From Winogradskyella endarachnes (GTDB lineage Bacteria > Bacteroidota > Bacteroidia > Flavobacteriales > Flavobacteriaceae), in the NCBI RefSeq assembly GCF_009741275.1, contig NZ_WOWS01000001.1, forward strand, positions 991,796-1,055,795: a stretch of 64,000 nucleotides of DNA, in the 5' to 3' direction. Position numbers and translations under genes: made by a program. Positions 61,106-64,000 of this stretch are shown here, in pieces; position 1 is the first letter of the stretch; the number at the start of each line of letters is the position of its first letter. Under the pieces are notes generated by a model. That model did no database searches. It saw nothing but the letters and a program-made list of their open reading frames with translations, and had not been told where the DNA came from.

Positions 61106-64000
61106 TTAGTTATTTCTATTAATATATAACCATCCAACTCTTGGATCAGAACCATCACCTAGGTCTAGTACATAATAATATGTACCTACTGGTAAATCAT
61201 CTGATTGGTTAATAACGGCTCTTCCGTTAGAAGTACCTTTCCAATCATTTAAATATCCCTTAGCAGAGTAGACTATATTCCCCCATCTATTATAAACCTC
61301 TAGTTTATTATCAGGGAAACGTTCTATACAATCAATTACAAACGTTTCATTAACACCATCTCCATCTGGAGAGAATTCATTATAAATTGTTAAACAGATT
61401 GGATCTACAGAAGCATCGTCCTCATTATTACTAGGGTCTTCATCGGTCCCACCAGAAGCACTATCGATGTATGCAATATTTAGATAGTCTCCAAATCCTA
61501 ATACTTCAACAGTAATTTGTAAAATTTCAACTTGATCAGGATTTAATTGTGAAATTGTCCACTCTCCGTCAAAATCTGAATACACACCTGCGGTTGTAAT
61601 TGCAGAAACAAACACATAACCATCAGGAATTTGTTCATCTATTACTATGTCAGTTGCTGTTACATTACCAATGTTTGCTACTTCAATAGTAAATGTTACC
61701 AAATCACCAATTACAGGTCTTAACTCATCAACAGTTTTAGTGATTTCTAAATCGAACATTGTATTTAGAATAACTACTGTTGGATCATCTGGTTCACCGT
61801 CACCATTGTCATCTTCATCTGAACTATCTGTTGGGTCATCACTAGTATCTATAATATCATCTGATGGATCCGTAGGGTCACCACCAATTAATTCACCACG
61901 AACAGATGCAGAGTTAGTTACAGTACCAATATCTAAATCAGCTTGAGTAATCGTATATGTCGCAGTATACGTTGTACTATCTATTTCACCTGGTAACAAT
62001 TCAGTTATAGGACCACCTACCAAGTTTAAGCCTGGTAAGTTATCTTCAATAACAATATTAGTTAACGTAAGATTCCCTGTATTTTCTACAATAAAGATGT
62101 AATTAATAACATCATCTAATCCTCCTATAATACCATCTCCATTTGTATCTTCTAATGGCTCAATCGTTTTAATTAAACTAATTTCTGGATCTGCAGTTAT
62201 TGTAATTACTGTAGGGTCATTTTCAGTGTTTCCATCAGAATCATCACCATCATCACTTACATCACTGACAGTTACATCGTTTGGACTATCTCCACTAGCT
62301 ACTACACTATTTTGGAATCCACCTGCTTCAATAGCATTTTGCTCTATAATATACGTTGCTGTATATGTAGCTGTTTCGCCAACTAATAATACTCCTTCTA
62401 AACTACCTTGAGAAGACGGACTTTCAAAAATTGGTCCCGAAACGAATACTAGTGGATTACCATCTAAGTCAGTGAATGTATCAACAATCATAACATTATC
62501 AAGTGTTACATTACCTGTATTTGTAACAGTAATTGTATATGTAATTTCATCATCTAGACTTGCTCCTACAGGTGAAATATCATTTGTAATACTAAATGTT
62601 TTTACCACTTCAATGTCTGGGGTACCAAGTAAAATTGTATCTGTTGGATCATCATCACTTGTTGCATCCGTTGGGTCATCACTAGTGTCACTAATAGAAC
62701 TACCATTTGGATCCGTACCGTTTGCAGTTGCTTGGTTTGTTACTACACCTGCATCAATATCCTCTTGCGTAATTATATAACTTGCTGTATAAACTATGGT
62801 GCCTACACCAACAATCATATCTTCTAAATCATTTTCAAGGTCTTCATCAGAGCCACCACTTACATACATCGGTACTGGTAAAGTTCCAGTTCCTGTAAAG
62901 TTTGTAGCGCTTTCATTCACACTAACATCATAAATTGTTACATTTCCAACATTAGTCACCGTATAAGTATAAGTAATCTCATCACCTACACTTAGAACAT
63001 TATCATCTCCTAAATCTAGAGAACTTGTTTTAATAATACTCAATTCAGGGTTTTGATTAATTGTTACAATTGTTGGGTCATTAGTTGGATCAGTATCAGC
63101 ATCTGGACCATCACTCGTCTCATCTCCATTATCACTAGTATCACTTACATCGTCTGTACCACTTGGACTATCACCTGTCGCTGTTGCACTATTCTCTACA
63201 AAGCCAGCATCAATATCATCTTGATCTATAATATATGTAGCTGTCGCAATACCTATTTCACCTGGCAATAAAGATGACGGCGATATAGTTAAACCAGTTG
63301 TTCCTGTTAATGCATCATCAATTGTAATATTAGTAATAGTAACATCACCAGTGTTCTGTACACTAAAAGTATATGTTAATTCATCACCTAAACTCGCACC
63401 TGTTGGAGCAATATCAGTGGATATTACTGCAGTTTTTGTCAATGTTAACTCTGGACTCTGAACAATCTCTGTATCGGTTGGATCATCATCACTAGTTGTA
63501 TCCGATGGATCATCACTATCATCACTTACTGGATCGCCATTTGGAGCGGTTCCGTCTGCTGTGGCTTGATTCGTTACAACTCCTGCATCGATATCGTCTT
63601 GGGTAATTGCATAGGTTGCCGTGTAAACTATCGTTCCGTTGCCTACTGCCATATCTTCTAAATCGCCATCTCCATCTTCATCTGTGCCTCCACTTACATA
63701 TACTGGACTTGGTAAGGTACCGGTTCCTGTAAAGTTTGCTGCACTCTCATTCACACTCACATCAAATACGGTGACATCTCCTGTGTTGGTTACTGTATAA
63801 GTATAGGTAATAACATCTCCTACACTCACTACTCCGTCTGAGCCTAAGTCTAAACTACTTGTTTTGGTAATACTTAACTCTGGACTCTGAACAATCTCTG
63901 TATCGGTTGGATCATCATCACTAGTTGTATCCGATGGATCATCACTATCATCACTTACTGGATCGCCATTTGGAGCGGTTCCGTCTGCTGTGGCTTGATT
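61106..64000 (-). CDS. Large repeat adhesin with T9SS type B domain (5' end outside)
   Basis: At least 964 residues; the N-terminus is beyond the window. It is built of about seven repeats of ~125-145 residues, each of the DUF11/DUF7507 type: a start like [11 protein letters not shown] or [11 protein letters not shown], a core such as [19 protein letters not shown], and an acidic Ser/Asp/Thr linker ([15 protein letters not shown]). Two repeat kinds, 'SSLDLG' and 'ISTDIAPTG', alternate before more diverged copies. The end ([18 protein letters not shown] ... [10 protein letters not shown]) is a T9SS type B sorting domain. The protein is probably a surface adhesin exported with the SprF protein. 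Confidence 0.87.
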   Translation of the reverse strand, partial: NQATADGTAPNGDPVSDDSDDPSDTTSDDDPTDTEIVQSPELSITKTSSLDLGSDGVVSVGDVITYTYTVTNTGDVTVFDVSVNESAANFTGTGTLPSPVYVSGGTDEDGDGDLEDMAVGNGTIVYTATYAITQDDIDAGVVTNQATADGTAPNGDPVSDDSDDPSDTTSDDDPTDTEIVQSPELTLTKTAVISTDIAPTGASLGDELTYTFSVQNTGDVTITNITIDDALTGTTGLTISPSSLLPGEIGIATATYIIDQDDIDAGFVENSATATGDSPSGTDDVSDTSDNGDETSDGPDADTDPTNDPTIVTINQNPELSIIKTSSLDLGDDNVLSVGDEITYTYTVTNVGNVTIYDVSVNESATNFTGTGTLPVPMYVSGGSDEDLENDLEDMIVGVGTIVYTASYIITQEDIDAGVVTNQATANGTDPNGSSISDTSDDPTDATSDDDPTDTILLGTPDIEVVKTFSITNDISPVGASLDDEITYTITVTNTGNVTLDNVMIVDTFTDLDGNPLVFVSGPIFESPSSQGSLEGVLLVGETATYTATYIIEQNAIEAGGFQNSVVASGDSPNDVTVSDVSDDGDDSDGNTENDPTVITITADPEISLIKTIEPLEDTNGDGIIGGLDDVINYIFIVENTGNLTLTNIVIEDNLPGLNLVGGPITELLPGEIDSTTYTATYTITQADLDIGTVTNSASVRGELIGGDPTDPSDDIIDTSDDPTDSSDEDDNGDGEPDDPTVVILNTMFDLEITKTVDELRPVIGDLVTFTIEVANIGNVTATDIVIDEQIPDGYVFVSAITTAGVYSDFDGEWTISQLNPDQVEILQITVEVLGFGDYLNIAYIDSASGGTDEDPSNNEDDASVDPICLTIYNEFSPDGDGVNETFVIDCIERFPDNKLEVYNRWGNIVYSAKGYLNDWKGTSNGRAVINQSDDLPVGTYYYVLDLGDGSDPRVGWLYINRNN
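63445..63571. repeat. Exact direct repeat, copy 1
   Basis: 127 bases identical to 63874-64000, 429 bases (143 codons) apart, inside the adhesin gene. The left edge is sharp (g against c one base further). The right end of copy 2 is the window edge. Confidence 0.95.
63874..64000. repeat. Exact direct repeat, copy 2 (may extend past the window)
   Basis: Identical to 63445-63571 over all 127 visible bases. It codes for the acidic Ser/Asp/Thr linker between two adhesin repeats. Confidence 0.95.

Noticed and set aside
61106..64000. Open frames on the plus strand inside the adhesin gene (for example near 62472-62780).
   Set aside because: They arise from repetitive Ser/Asp/Thr codons read in other frames and show no coding character of their own.
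1..64000. CRISPR arrays, prophage, insertion sequences, secondary-metabolite clusters, toxin-antitoxin pairs.
   Set aside because: No repeat-spacer series, integrase, transposase, modular synthase or clear toxin-antitoxin pair was found. The Arc-like protein sits in an SPFH operon, not with a toxin.

Overview
The window is AT-rich chromosomal DNA from a marine-type member of the Flavobacteriaceae (Bacteroidota). The evidence is the set of type IX secretion (T9SS) C-terminal sorting domains, a PorP/SprF-family protein, a TonB-dependent receptor with a carboxypeptidase-like N-terminal domain, the rpmB-rpmG-DUF4295-ftsY gene order, several TAnnTTTG promoters, and the near absence of Shine-Dalgarno sequences. 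Genus cannot be fixed from the sequence alone (Winogradskyella, Psychroserpens, Olleya and similar genera are plausible). There is no rRNA, no insertion sequence, no phage and no CRISPR array. One tRNA (Thr, TGT) is present.

Layout. 1-5.1 kb: 3' end of a hexapeptide acetyltransferase, a small secreted protein, a serine hydrolase, a frameshifted VOC/glyoxalase gene, a TfoX-like protein, a DUF4287/DUF5655 protein and a TonB-C-like protein. 5.1-9.2 kb: rimO, a lipoprotein serine hydrolase and a lipoprotein amidase. 9.3-11.6 kb: a T9SS type B cargo protein. 11.6-17 kb: ftsY and the L28/L33/DUF4295 ribosomal cluster, then a tightly coupled FAH-Hpt-CinA run and a DnaQ-like exonuclease. 17-30 kb: OYE-type reductase, 2-oxoacid dehydrogenase E2, glycosyltransferase, recR, a BNR-repeat T9SS cargo, a sodium:solute symporter, a CoA-binding protein, a TonB-dependent receptor and fabH. 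30-39 kb: htpG, another serine hydrolase, a Crp-like regulator, an operon with MOSC and methyltransferase genes, rlmF and a DEAD-box helicase. 39-44.4 kb: two ECF sigma loci, each with a membrane partner. 44.4-53.9 kb: membrane proteins, an MFS transporter, a DdpX-like dipeptidase, a hydrolase, an SPFH operon, a DUF819 transporter and a DUF4369 lipoprotein. 54-58 kb: a T9SS type A cargo, tRNA-Thr and an idi-queD-manA run. 58.1-64 kb: an OmpA protein, a PorP/SprF protein and a large repeat adhesin whose 5' end lies outside the window.

How the genes fit together. Much of the content serves the envelope: four T9SS cargos, the adhesin-SprF-OmpA set, a TonB-dependent receptor, lipoproteins and secreted hydrolases. 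The most notable regulatory signal is a GTAAC-N16/17-CGTC motif. It occurs as a mirror pair between one ECF sigma gene and a DUF6249 gene, and again upstream of the TonB-dependent receptor and of a secreted serine hydrolase, so these genes may form one ECF regulon. That same sigma gene carries an apparent N-terminal frameshift. Other points for a second look are a candidate small RNA or attenuated leader in the 48.2-48.7 kb gap, dispersed REP-like palindromes, and recently duplicated repeats in the adhesin.
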